Notes: generated by a model not told the origin, from the letters alone. A DNA stretch of 7,249 nt from Eshraghiella sp050874365 (GCA_050874365.1 JBNMKN010000096.1:1-7249); one strand, 5' to 3'; positions 1-6,402 are shown, numbered from the stretch's first letter. Numbers and translations are program-made.

Positions 1-51
1 ACAACGCCTTCCGTTTCACAGCCTGAGTCTGTATCCGAATCAGAATCTTAG
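1..51 (+). CDS. 3' end of a convergent plus-strand gene (partial, unidentified)
   Basis: Frame 1 of the plus strand is open from the window edge to a TAG stop at 49-51 and encodes a 16-residue tail, TTPSVSQPESVSESES. The Ser/Glu/Pro-rich composition resembles the low-complexity C-terminal tail of a surface or secreted protein, but that is inference from 16 residues. The stop lies 2 nt from the TAA of the recombinase gene on the other strand, the tight spacing expected of two convergent genes. No function can be assigned. The frame could also be open by chance, since 51 nt without a stop is not rare. Confidence 0.4.
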   Translation, partial: TTPSVSQPESVSESES

Positions 52-53
52 GA

Positions 54-1103
54 TTATTCATTTTTTAATAATTCATCGGAGAAATTCTTTACCTGTTGCT
101 TTTTACGGTCTGAAATATCGGCATAATGGTCTTTTGTGACCTGGATATTTTTATGACCAAGTGCATCGGCAACTGCATATAAATCAGATGTGGCTTCATA
201 ATAATTTGTTCCAAAGGTACGGCGTAAACCGTGAGGAGAAATCTTTTTGGAAGGAATTGAAGCCGCACTGTATTTTGATACAATACGTTCAACAGAACGC
301 ACCGTAAGGCGTTTTTTTTCGCCTCTTGAAGCTACAAAAAGGGCTTTTTCATCCTTATCTCCGGGGTCACGTTCATTGTCTATATAGTCTGCCATATATT
401 TTGAGATTTCCTCACCAAAATATACAATATCTTCATTCCCGCCTTTTCTTACGATTTTAATTGAGTTATGTTCCCAGTCAATATCGTTTATATCAATTCC
501 AACAAGCTCGGAAACACGGATTCCGGTACCGCCTAATAATGCGATTATGGCTGTGTCACGCAGGTTGGAACGTATTGCGTAAGGTCTTTTATTATCATCC
601 AGCGCGCCAACTGTAATAACGTCAGTAAGAAGCTCTTTGATTTCTTCGGAATCAAGGCGTGGCTGTTTTTTTTGATGAAGCTTAGGTGAACTTATAAGCT
701 TTGCAGGATTGGAATGTAAGCCTGCAAAAGCAAAATAATATTGATAGAATGAACGTAAAGACGATAATTTTCTTGCCCTTGCATTGGCATCATTGGTAAC
801 AATACGTCCTGATTCATCCTTATGGCTTCGTAAGTATGACATGTATTCCTGAATATCTCTTGGAGTCATTTTATCGAGAATATCAAGAGTTACATCATGG
901 TATGATGCAATTAAGGGATTGCCCGCTGCAATAAATTTAAAATACGAACGTACATCATAAGCATATTCCAACATTGTTGCGGTTGACCTGTTAAGAGTTC
1001 CGTCACAGTAATCAAAATAATCACGGCAAAATGCCGGCAGGTCTGATAATATAACTTTTAACTTTTCGTGCTGAATTGCCGAAAGATTCTTTTTATAATC
1101 CAT
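54..1103 (-). CDS. Tyrosine recombinase / integrase, XerC/XerD-like
   Basis: This gene encodes a 349-residue site-specific DNA recombinase that cuts and rejoins DNA through a 3'-phosphotyrosine intermediate. An N-terminal core-binding (SAM-like) domain covers about residues 20-130 and the catalytic domain about 150-340. All catalytic residues are visible: R196 in GTGIRVSEL, K220 in the beta-hairpin (VRKGG), H291 and R294 in HGLRRTF, H317 in ALGH, and the nucleophile Y327 in DHYADI. The protein is longer than the roughly 300 residues of XerC/XerD because of an N-terminal extension and insertions, so it may not be the dif-resolving Xer protein. The ATG at 1101-1103 is chosen because GGAGG (complement of 1113-1117) lies 9 nt upstream. 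The gene has its own promoter, is separate from spoIVB upstream, and converges on a plus-strand frame. Neither a partner recombinase, an excisionase nor phage genes are nearby, and codon use looks like that of its neighbours, so recent transfer is not evident. The family call is sure; the cellular role is not. Confidence 0.93.
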   Translation of the reverse strand: MDYKKNLSAIQHEKLKVILSDLPAFCRDYFDYCDGTLNRSTATMLEYAYDVRSYFKFIAAGNPLIASYHDVTLDILDKMTPRDIQEYMSYLRSHKDESGRIVTNDANARARKLSSLRSFYQYYFAFAGLHSNPAKLISSPKLHQKKQPRLDSEEIKELLTDVITVGALDDNKRPYAIRSNLRDTAIIALLGGTGIRVSELVGIDINDIDWEHNSIKIVRKGGNEDIVYFGEEISKYMADYIDNERDPGDKDEKALFVASRGEKKRLTVRSVERIVSKYSAASIPSKKISPHGLRRTFGTNYYEATSDLYAVADALGHKNIQVTKDHYADISDRKKQQVKNFSDELLKNE

Positions 1104-1126
1104 AATAAGTAACCTCCATAGGATTT

Positions 1127-1155
1127 ATTATACCATATACCGCTGTTTTCTACAA
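1127..1155 (-). promoter_or_regulatory. Sigma-A type promoter with extended -10, driving the tyrosine recombinase
   Basis: Read on the minus strand, a perfect TATAAT (complement of 1127-1132) is preceded by TGG, giving the extended -10 form TGnTATAAT. A weak -35 hexamer TTGTAG (complement of 1150-1155) sits exactly 17 nt upstream. Transcription would start near 1120, just before the GGAGG ribosome binding site at 1113-1117, so the leader would be very short (about 17 nt). The extended -10 can compensate for the poor -35. This supports independent expression of the recombinase. Confidence 0.75.
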
Positions 1156-1158
1156 TAC

Positions 1159-1198
1159 TATGACGTAAAATTAATATTTTGCGACTAACTTTATGACG
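1159..1198. repeat. Direct repeat TATGACG, two copies 33 bp apart
   Basis: TATGACG occurs at 1159-1165 and again at 1192-1198, in the same orientation. The 33-bp offset is close to three helical turns. The copies lie upstream of the -35 element of the recombinase promoter. A pair of regulator or recombinase binding sites is possible, but seven bases is short and chance is not excluded. Confidence 0.3.
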
Positions 1199-1221
1199 GA
1201 AGAATATATTACTATTCTTCC
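1198..1221 (-). terminator. Hairpin just downstream of spoIVB, possible weak terminator
   Basis: On the minus strand, 6 nt after the spoIVB stop codon, GGAAGAATA pairs with TATTCTTCC around a 6-nt loop (GTAATA), giving a perfect 9-bp stem. The bases after it (GTCATAAAG) contain no T-tract, so it does not meet the usual form of an intrinsic terminator. It may instead protect the 3' end of the spoIVB message or need a factor to terminate. Its position directly after the stop codon is the main support. Confidence 0.5.
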
Positions 1222-1227
1222 TATTTA

Positions 1228-2493
1228 TTATGAGTTTTTGTTTTCATCAAGCATATTTTCGATAAATATTCCGTAGCCCTTTGCCGGGTCATTTACAAAT
1301 ACATGGGTAACGGCTCCGATTATTTTGCCGTCCTGCAGAATCGGCGACCCCGACATGCCTTGTATTATTCCGTTTGTTATTTCAATGAGGTTTTCATCAA
1401 CGATTTCAAATATTATGCCTTTGTTTTTTTCTTTTTCGTTGAAGGAAACATTGTTAATCATAATTTTGTAATCCTTGATTTCGCCGTTTACAAATGACCT
1501 TATATATGCCGGGCCTGTTTTGATATTTTGTTTATATGAGGTATATACTTTATTATTGTCAAGGTATGCGAAAATACTTTGATTGGCGGTTCCGTAAATG
1601 CCTTTTGAGGTATTTTTTTCTATGATGCCGAGACTGTTTTTTTCTCCGTAATTTATAGAACCTACAACTTCACCTGGTTTGCCTTTCTGACCTTTTATTA
1701 TCGACCATATTCTGGCTGTATACAGATATCCATTTTCAATATTAACATTACAACCCGTGTTTTCTTCACAAATAGCATGTCCAAGTGCACCGAACCGGTT
1801 ATCATTATCAACATAAGTCAAAGTACCGAGTCCCTGACAATCATCCCTTACCCATACACCGATTTTCCGAACATCTGCTTCATCCCTTACGGCTGCTATT
1901 TTTACATTTATTTCCTCACCATTCCTGTTTATAAGCATATCTAAAATATCATCATCAGAATTTTGTATAATATCTACCATTTGTGCTTTATCGGTAATTT
2001 TTATGTTGTTAATTTCAAGGATATAATCTCCTGAGGTAAGAATACCTTTTGAAGGGGATTCCTTCTCTCCCGCTGCTGTTTTTACATTGCCTGTATCTAC
2101 AACAAGTATTCCTTTTGTTTCCAGATGTATACCGATTGGAATTCCACCAACATAGACGGCCTCAGGCTCTTTTACAACAACATTTACTTCTTTTAATTTT
2201 ATGAAACCGAAAAGACGTATGTCCATTTTGTAAGATGTATTACCGGAGGTGTCGATTGAAACGGAATTCATAAGGTTTACGGATGCGGCGGCAACACTGT
2301 CTTTATGTTCGTCTTCCACGGTAAAAGTTCCTAAAAACGGAAGATTAAAATCAATTTCTTCATTTTCGTAAGGTGCAATATATAAATTATCCGGAATGTT
2401 TATTTTTATAAAATGGATATAATATATACAGCCTGTCATAATTGAAAAAAATAAAAAAACAGTCAGTATTTTTCTATATTTCTGCTTTGTCAT
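1228..2493 (-). CDS. spoIVB: SpoIVB serine peptidase (stage IV sporulation protein B)
   Basis: SpoIVB is an S55-family serine protease made in the forespore. In Bacillus subtilis it is secreted to the intermembrane space and cleaves SpoIVFA, which releases pro-sigma-K processing in the mother cell. The protein here has 421 residues (426 in B. subtilis). A hydrophobic segment lies at about 9-29, a PDZ domain at about 113-200 and the peptidase domain from about 210 to the end. The triad aligns exactly by spacing with B. subtilis H236/D363/S378: H239 in FGALGH, D366, and S381 in QGMSGSP, followed by the family-typical AVTHVFVNDP. The ATG at 2491-2493 is preferred because GGGAGG lies 5 nt upstream; a TTG ten codons earlier lies inside the terminator hairpin and has no ribosome binding site. 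The residues before C22 (IMTG) loosely resemble a lipobox. spo0A, the usual next gene, is not in the window. Confidence 0.96.
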   Translation of the reverse strand: MTKQKYRKILTVFLFFSIMTGCIYYIHFIKINIPDNLYIAPYENEEIDFNLPFLGTFTVEDEHKDSVAAASVNLMNSVSIDTSGNTSYKMDIRLFGFIKLKEVNVVVKEPEAVYVGGIPIGIHLETKGILVVDTGNVKTAAGEKESPSKGILTSGDYILEINNIKITDKAQMVDIIQNSDDDILDMLINRNGEEINVKIAAVRDEADVRKIGVWVRDDCQGLGTLTYVDNDNRFGALGHAICEENTGCNVNIENGYLYTARIWSIIKGQKGKPGEVVGSINYGEKNSLGIIEKNTSKGIYGTANQSIFAYLDNNKVYTSYKQNIKTGPAYIRSFVNGEIKDYKIMINNVSFNEKEKNKGIIFEIVDENLIEITNGIIQGMSGSPILQDGKIIGAVTHVFVNDPAKGYGIFIENMLDENKNS

Positions 2494-2498
2494 AAATA

Positions 2499-2504
2499 CC
2501 TCCC
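2499..2504 (-). promoter_or_regulatory. spoIVB ribosome binding site (decides the start)
   Basis: GGGAGG on the minus strand lies 5 nt before the ATG at 2493. It fixes the start of spoIVB there and leaves only 3 nt between this site and the T-tract of the upstream terminator. Confidence 0.85.
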
Positions 2505-2507
2505 GAT

Positions 2508-2540
2508 AAAAAAATAAGAGCAAATTTCTTTGCTCTTATT
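2508..2540 (-). terminator. Intrinsic terminator after recN, immediately before spoIVB
   Basis: On the minus strand AATAAGAGCAAA (complement of 2529-2540) pairs perfectly with TTTGCTCTTATT (complement of 2513-2524) around a GAAA tetraloop, and a run of seven T (complement of 2508-2514, partly inside the stem base) follows. This is a textbook rho-independent terminator 19 nt past the recN stop codon, so it probably ends the dxs-to-recN message. On the plus strand the same hairpin is followed by ATATG with no T-tract, so it should act in one direction only. Confidence 0.88.
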
Positions 2541-2545
2541 ATATG
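2538..2545 (-). promoter_or_regulatory. Possible -10 element for spoIVB overlapping the terminator
   Basis: The minus strand reads CATATAAT here, which contains a perfect TATAAT and also resembles the CATA-type -10 elements of sporulation sigma factors. It has one mismatch to the sigma-G pattern CATnnTA. No convincing -35 element of sigma-A, sigma-F or sigma-G type was found at the right distance upstream, so this is only a candidate. It is listed because spoIVB needs a promoter in or just before this 66-nt gap. Confidence 0.3.
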
Positions 2546-2559
2546 TTACCTGCTATGTT

Positions 2560-4242
2560 TCACACTGACATTTTTTTCAATTCGTCTGCCTGACGTTTCA
2601 TTTCTTTTGCGTTATCGTACACGATTCCGTTTATTTCGGTACCGCCAAGCATTCTGGATAATTCTGTAATAATTTCTTCGGAATTTAATTCGTGGATTGA
2701 GGTTCTGGTTGTATTATCCCGCACATTTTTTTCGATAAGAAAATGTGTATCCGCCATTGAGGCAATCTGAGGCAGATGTGTTATACATATTACCTGATGT
2801 TTTTTGGCTATCAATGCCATTTTCTCCGATACTTTCTGGGCTGTACGTCCGCTTATTCCCGTATCGATTTCATCAAAAATAAGTGTGTCGATATCGTCTT
2901 TTCCTGCAAGTACGGATTTGAGTCCCAACATTATTCTGGAAAGCTCACCGCCTGAAGCTATTTTTGAAAGTGGCTTTAATTCTTCTCCCGGATTAAGGGA
3001 TATCATATATTCGGCTTCGTCAAAACCGTTATCTGTAGGATGTTCTGTCCGACTGAAGCTGATTTCAAATTTTACCTGTGAAAAATTCAAATCAAGTAAA
3101 GCTTTGGTTATATCGGTTTCAAGGTGTTTAGCGGATTTTTTTCTTAAGGTAGATAATTTTTCGCATAAATCCATAAGCTTATCATAATTTTTATTATACT
3201 CATCTTCTGCAATTTTAAGATTATCTTCGTATTCTTTATAAAAATCCAGCTTTTCTTTTGAAGTAATTAACGCTTCTTTAACAGCTTCAAGACTTCCGCC
3301 GTGTTTGGCTTTAAGTCCGTTTAGTTTATCCAGTCTTTTCTCCGTTGTATCAAAAATCCTGTCATCAAAATCAATTTCATCCATATAGGCTTTTAAATCC
3401 CTGTTAAAATCATTAAAGAGATTCTCAATATCTGCCAGTTCATTATATAGAGGAATAAGATTTTCGTCATATTCCGTTATTCTGTTTAATGCAAGCAAAG
3501 CCCTTGAAATTTCATTGCCGGCGCTGTTATTGTCATCACATATATTTTTAGATATATAGTCAAGTTCCTCGGTTATTTTTTTTGAATTAAGGATACGCCT
3601 GTAAAGAGTCTCAAGCTCAATATCCTCGTTATCTTTTATGTCGGCGGCTTCGATTTCATCAATTTCATATTGTAAAAAAGATATGTTACGGAGTCTTTCC
3701 TCTTCACTTATTGTAAATTCAGCCAGTCTTTTCTCAGATAATTTATAGTCCTTGTATGCAGCCTTTAATCTGCTTTTTACATCGGAAATTTCGTTTTTGG
3801 CATATCTGTCCAGAAAATCAAGATGGCTTGATTTGTATAAGAGGGACTGATGGTCGTGCTGGCCGTGTATGTCTATAAGCAGAGCCGTTATTTTCTTAAC
3901 AACGGCATTGGAAACGGTCTCGCCATTGATTTTTATGACACTTCTGCCCTCCATAATACGCCTTGATATTGTTAATTCGTTATTTTCGGGGTAAATATCA
4001 TATGCTGCAAGTTCTTTTGCTTTATTTTCATCAACGGAAAAAGTCACCTCCACAAGTCCGCTTTTGCCGTAGTGACCGATAATATCAGAGGTTGCTTTAT
4101 TTCCAAGCGCCAGATTAATGGAGCCGAGAATAATTGATTTTCCCGCACCTGTCTCTCCGGTCAGAATGTTAAGCCCGTTACTGAATTCAATTTCAATTTC
4201 ATCAATTAATGCAAGATTTTTTACATATAAGTTAGTAATCAT
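2560..4242 (-). CDS. recN: DNA repair protein RecN (SMC-like ATPase)
   Basis: RecN is a cytoplasmic SMC-like ATPase that is recruited early to double-strand breaks and helps to hold or present DNA ends for RecA-dependent repair. The 560-residue length fits the family (553 in E. coli, 576 in B. subtilis). Walker A is GETGAGKS at 29-36, and the RecN-typical IHGQHDHQSLL follows at about 125-135 with the Q-loop. A charged, helical, coiled-coil-like middle covers about 150-370. The ABC signature SGGELSR is at 430-436, Walker B with catalytic acidic residues (LIFDEID) at 454-460, the D-loop TGISG next, and the switch histidine H489 in ITHLPQ. The start at 4242 has the ribosome binding site AGGAAGGA 6 nt upstream. 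It follows argR by 39 nt, the conserved argR-recN pairing of Firmicutes, and an intrinsic terminator lies just after its stop. No LexA box was recognised in the argR-recN gap. Confidence 0.97.
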   Translation of the reverse strand: MITNLYVKNLALIDEIEIEFSNGLNILTGETGAGKSIILGSINLALGNKATSDIIGHYGKSGLVEVTFSVDENKAKELAAYDIYPENNELTISRRIMEGRSVIKINGETVSNAVVKKITALLIDIHGQHDHQSLLYKSSHLDFLDRYAKNEISDVKSRLKAAYKDYKLSEKRLAEFTISEEERLRNISFLQYEIDEIEAADIKDNEDIELETLYRRILNSKKITEELDYISKNICDDNNSAGNEISRALLALNRITEYDENLIPLYNELADIENLFNDFNRDLKAYMDEIDFDDRIFDTTEKRLDKLNGLKAKHGGSLEAVKEALITSKEKLDFYKEYEDNLKIAEDEYNKNYDKLMDLCEKLSTLRKKSAKHLETDITKALLDLNFSQVKFEISFSRTEHPTDNGFDEAEYMISLNPGEELKPLSKIASGGELSRIMLGLKSVLAGKDDIDTLIFDEIDTGISGRTAQKVSEKMALIAKKHQVICITHLPQIASMADTHFLIEKNVRDNTTRTSIHELNSEEIITELSRMLGGTEINGIVYDNAKEMKRQADELKKMSV

Positions 4243-4247
4243 AATTT

Positions 4248-4266
4248 ATCCTTCCTGCAGAAAGAT
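4248..4266 (-). promoter_or_regulatory. Hairpin covering the recN ribosome binding site
   Basis: In the minus-strand RNA, AUCUUUC (complement of 4260-4266) can pair with GAAGGAU (complement of 4248-4254), giving 7 bp with one G-U pair around a 5-nt loop. The ribosome binding site AGGAAGGA (complement of 4249-4256) lies almost wholly within the 3' arm and loop. The stem is short, so it may only moderate recN translation. Confidence 0.35.
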
Positions 4267-4281
4267 TTTGTCTCCATATAT

Positions 4282-4728
4282 CTACTTAATAATTTTCTGA
4301 ATCTTATCCATGATAATTTTCGTATCTTCAACTGTCCTTATTACACACATAATTGTGTCATCTCCGGCAATTGTTCCTACGAGTTCGTGAAAATTCATGG
4401 CATCAAGAGCAGCTGCAACAGCCATTGCCATTCCGGAAACGGTTTTAATAACAAGAATGTTCTGTGCCATATCCATGGAAACAAAACCTTCCTTAAGAAT
4501 TGTGTTGTATTTACTGTTGTTACCGGTTTCTTCATTGGAATATACAACGTATTTCTGTCTGCCGTTTTCAGATACCTTGATAAGATTAAGAAGTTTTATA
4601 TCCCTTGAAACCGTTGCCTGGGTGACGTTATAGCCGTTTTCCCGCAACAGTCTCGCTAAATCATATTGTGTCTCCACATCATTTTCTTTTATTATTTTAA
4701 GTATAGCCATGTGTCTGCTGTATTTCAT
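4282..4728 (-). CDS. argR: Arginine repressor ArgR/AhrC
   Basis: ArgR is a hexameric, arginine-dependent transcription factor that represses arginine biosynthesis and, in Bacilli, activates catabolism. The 148-residue product has the family's usual length and both domains. The N-terminal winged helix-turn-helix covers about 1-68, with the recognition-helix motif VTQATVSRDI near 35-44. The C-terminal oligomerisation and arginine-binding domain covers about 75-148, with GTIAGDDT at 118-125 carrying the Asp pair that contacts arginine. The ATG at 4726-4728 is chosen because GGGAGG sits 7 nt upstream; a TTG two codons earlier would be only 1 nt from it. The gene begins 13 nt after the nadK stop. 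Its position between nadK and recN is conserved in Clostridia and reflects history more than a shared pathway. No arginine biosynthesis gene is in the window and no good ARG box was found here. Confidence 0.96.
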   Translation of the reverse strand: MKYSRHMAILKIIKENDVETQYDLARLLRENGYNVTQATVSRDIKLLNLIKVSENGRQKYVVYSNEETGNNSKYNTILKEGFVSMDMAQNILVIKTVSGMAMAVAAALDAMNFHELVGTIAGDDTIMCVIRTVEDTKIIMDKIQKIIK

Positions 4729-4735
4729 TTTCAAG

Positions 4736-4741
4736 CCTCCC
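4736..4741 (-). promoter_or_regulatory. argR ribosome binding site (decides the start)
   Basis: GGGAGG on the minus strand directly abuts the nadK stop codon and lies 7 nt before the ATG at 4728. It rules out the TTG at 4734, which would be 1 nt away. Confidence 0.85.
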
Positions 4742-5587
4742 TTATGACATTTTATTTCTTAATATCTGAAGAAAATTGTGTTTTTTGGTATGAACAAGTC
4801 TTGCAATGCCGGAAGATTTGGTAATAACGATTCTGTCGCCTGATTTGACTTTAAAATATTTACCGCCGTCAAAAGAAACGGCACGCTCTTCTCTTCCGTT
4901 TTTGGTCTTGGATATAACTATCTCAAGTACATCACTGCCGTCAAGAATTATGCTGCTTTTATTAAGGGTGTGAGGACATACGGGAGTCACTACCATAATA
5001 TCGTTTTCAGGTTTAACTATCGGGCCTCCGGCAGATAAATTGTAAGCCGTTGAACCTGTAGGAGTTGCCACAATCAATCCGTCTGCAGGATATGATATCA
5101 GAAATTCACCGTTGACATACAGGTCAAAATTAATTACCTGAAGCGGGCCGACCCTGTTTAAGACAATATCGTTAAGCGCCAAACCGGAATATATTTCCTC
5201 GCCATCACGGATTACTTTTCCTTCTATAAGTATTCGGTTGTCAATAAAAATTTTATCATCAAGTAAAAGCTGCAACGCAGGAAAAATCTGTTCACGGTCT
5301 ATTTCCGTCAGATATCCCAGATTGCCGAGATTCACTCCGAATACGGGAATATTAAGTGTGCATAAATCCCTTGCCGCCTGTATTAAGGTTCCGTCTCCGC
5401 CAAGGACAATTATGCAATCCGTTCCGGAGGGAACATTGGCAGGATTGGCATAATTATATTTAGTAAAGTTATCTTTTTCCTGATATGTACATACCGCACC
5501 TTTTTGGGTTAGAAAATTACAAACGGTTCTGGTTAATCTAAAATCTGTATCTTTATCAGCATTAGCTATAATAAAAAAATTATTCAT
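4742..5587 (-). CDS. nadK: NAD kinase (ATP-NAD kinase)
   Basis: NadK phosphorylates NAD+ at the 2' position of its adenosine ribose to make NADP+, in the cytoplasm. The 281-residue product shows the family landmarks in order: the catalytic GGDGT at 63-67 with D65, FGVNLGNLGYL at about 83-93, the NAD-binding ND pair (N139, D140) in ALNDIVL, and the DGLIVATPTGSTAYNLSAGGP region at 169-189. The start at 5587 has GAGG (complement of 5594-5597) 6 nt upstream, inside the end of tlyA. Only 1 nt separates it from the tlyA stop, so translation is probably coupled. The product supplies NADPH, which the MEP pathway begun by the upstream dxs consumes, but this link is inference. All key residues are present and nothing looks truncated. 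Confidence 0.97.
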   Translation of the reverse strand: MNNFFIIANADKDTDFRLTRTVCNFLTQKGAVCTYQEKDNFTKYNYANPANVPSGTDCIIVLGGDGTLIQAARDLCTLNIPVFGVNLGNLGYLTEIDREQIFPALQLLLDDKIFIDNRILIEGKVIRDGEEIYSGLALNDIVLNRVGPLQVINFDLYVNGEFLISYPADGLIVATPTGSTAYNLSAGGPIVKPENDIMVVTPVCPHTLNKSSIILDGSDVLEIVISKTKNGREERAVSFDGGKYFKVKSGDRIVITKSSGIARLVHTKKHNFLQILRNKMS

Positions 5588-5588
5588 A

Positions 5589-6401
5589 TTATTCCTCGTT
5601 CAACACCTTATGGGATTGTAAAACAACCTCAGATGGTTTACATGATATTTTTAATGTACCTTTATCCTCAGAAGTCTTTGTTAAAAAGGCAAGGTATTCA
5701 ATATTACCTTCAGGTCCTTTGATTGGAGAAAAATCAAGTCCCTCCACATCAAAACCGATTGACATGGCATAATCAAGAACCATATTGATGACTTCTTCAT
5801 GAACCTTTATATCTCTTACTACACCCTTTTTACCGACTTTTTCTCTTCCCGCTTCAAACTGTGGTTTGATAAGACATACAATCTGTCCGTTGTCGGTCAA
5901 AAGATTTTTCACGGGAAGCAATACCTTTGTTAAAGAAATAAAAGATACGTCAATGCTTGAAAAATCTATTTTGTCATGGATGTCATCTGGTGTTATATAC
6001 CGGATGTTGGTCTTTTCCATAACCACAACCCTTTCATCCTGTCTTAATTTCCACGCAAGCTGTCCGTGGCCTACATCCACCGAATACACCTTTGACGCTC
6101 CGTTCATTAACATACAGTCCGTAAATCCGCCTGTTGAAGAACCGACATCCATACATATCTTATCATTAAGCTCTATAGGAAAATTTTCCATTGCTTTTTC
6201 AAGTTTTAATCCGCCGCGGCTTACATATTTAAGAGTACTTCCCCTGACCTCAATACCTGCATATACATCAAACATGGAGCCTGCCTTGTCTTCCTTCTGA
6301 CCATTTACATAAACGATTCCCGACATAATAATGGCCTTGGCTTTTTCTCTTGAATCCGCAAGTTTTCTGTTCACCAGAAGAACATCTAATCTTTCTTTCA
6401 T
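5589..6401 (-). CDS. tlyA: TlyA-family rRNA 2'-O-methyltransferase (S4 + FtsJ domains; also called hemolysin TlyA, YqxC)
   Basis: TlyA proteins use S-adenosylmethionine to methylate the 2'-OH of cytidines in rRNA (C1920 of 23S, and in longer types also C1409 of 16S), which affects ribosome function and sensitivity to capreomycin-type drugs. An S4 RNA-binding domain lies at about 1-60 (RLDVLLVNRKLADSREKAK). An FtsJ/RrmJ methyltransferase domain follows, with the SAM-binding motif DVGSSTGGFTD at 85-95. The catalytic tetrad K66, D151, K179, E235 matches the Mycobacterium tuberculosis residues K69, D154, K182, E238 with identical spacing. The length of 270 residues is close to the 268 of the mycobacterial two-target enzyme, so the longer type is possible but not shown. 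The hemolysin label in databases is doubtful for this family. The start at 6401 is 1 nt from the dxs stop; AGAGGA about 12 nt upstream is a distant ribosome binding site, so coupling to dxs translation is likely. Confidence 0.95.
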   Translation of the reverse strand: MKERLDVLLVNRKLADSREKAKAIIMSGIVYVNGQKEDKAGSMFDVYAGIEVRGSTLKYVSRGGLKLEKAMENFPIELNDKICMDVGSSTGGFTDCMLMNGASKVYSVDVGHGQLAWKLRQDERVVVMEKTNIRYITPDDIHDKIDFSSIDVSFISLTKVLLPVKNLLTDNGQIVCLIKPQFEAGREKVGKKGVVRDIKVHEEVINMVLDYAMSIGFDVEGLDFSPIKGPEGNIEYLAFLTKTSEDKGTLKISCKPSEVVLQSHKVLNEE

Positions 6402-6402
6402 A

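Noticed and set aside
51..74. Eight-base AT-rich hairpin at the convergent junction, considered as a shared terminator
   Set aside because: The stem is almost all A-T with one G-T pair and an 8-nt loop, and no T-tract follows on either strand.
57..76. Two ATTCAT motifs near the recombinase stop, considered as an ARG box
   Set aside because: They are direct repeats, not the inverted TGAAT/ATTCA arrangement of ArgR operators, and lie within a coding 3' end.
2494..2523. TTG start for spoIVB ten codons upstream of the chosen ATG
   Set aside because: It lies in the terminator stem, has no ribosome binding site, and the extra residues (MLLFFYREVF) are the translated terminator and ribosome binding site.
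2804..3187. Plus-strand open frame of 127 codons inside recN
   Set aside because: It is opposite the conserved RecN signature and Walker B region and shows no recognisable motif.
4729..4734. TTG start for argR two codons upstream of the chosen ATG
   Set aside because: It is 1 nt from the GGGAGG site, while the ATG at 4728 has ideal 7-nt spacing.
5866..6300. Plus-strand open frame of 144 codons inside tlyA
   Set aside because: It is antisense to the conserved methyltransferase domain, has no clear ribosome binding site, and its composition is what the reverse of tlyA would give.
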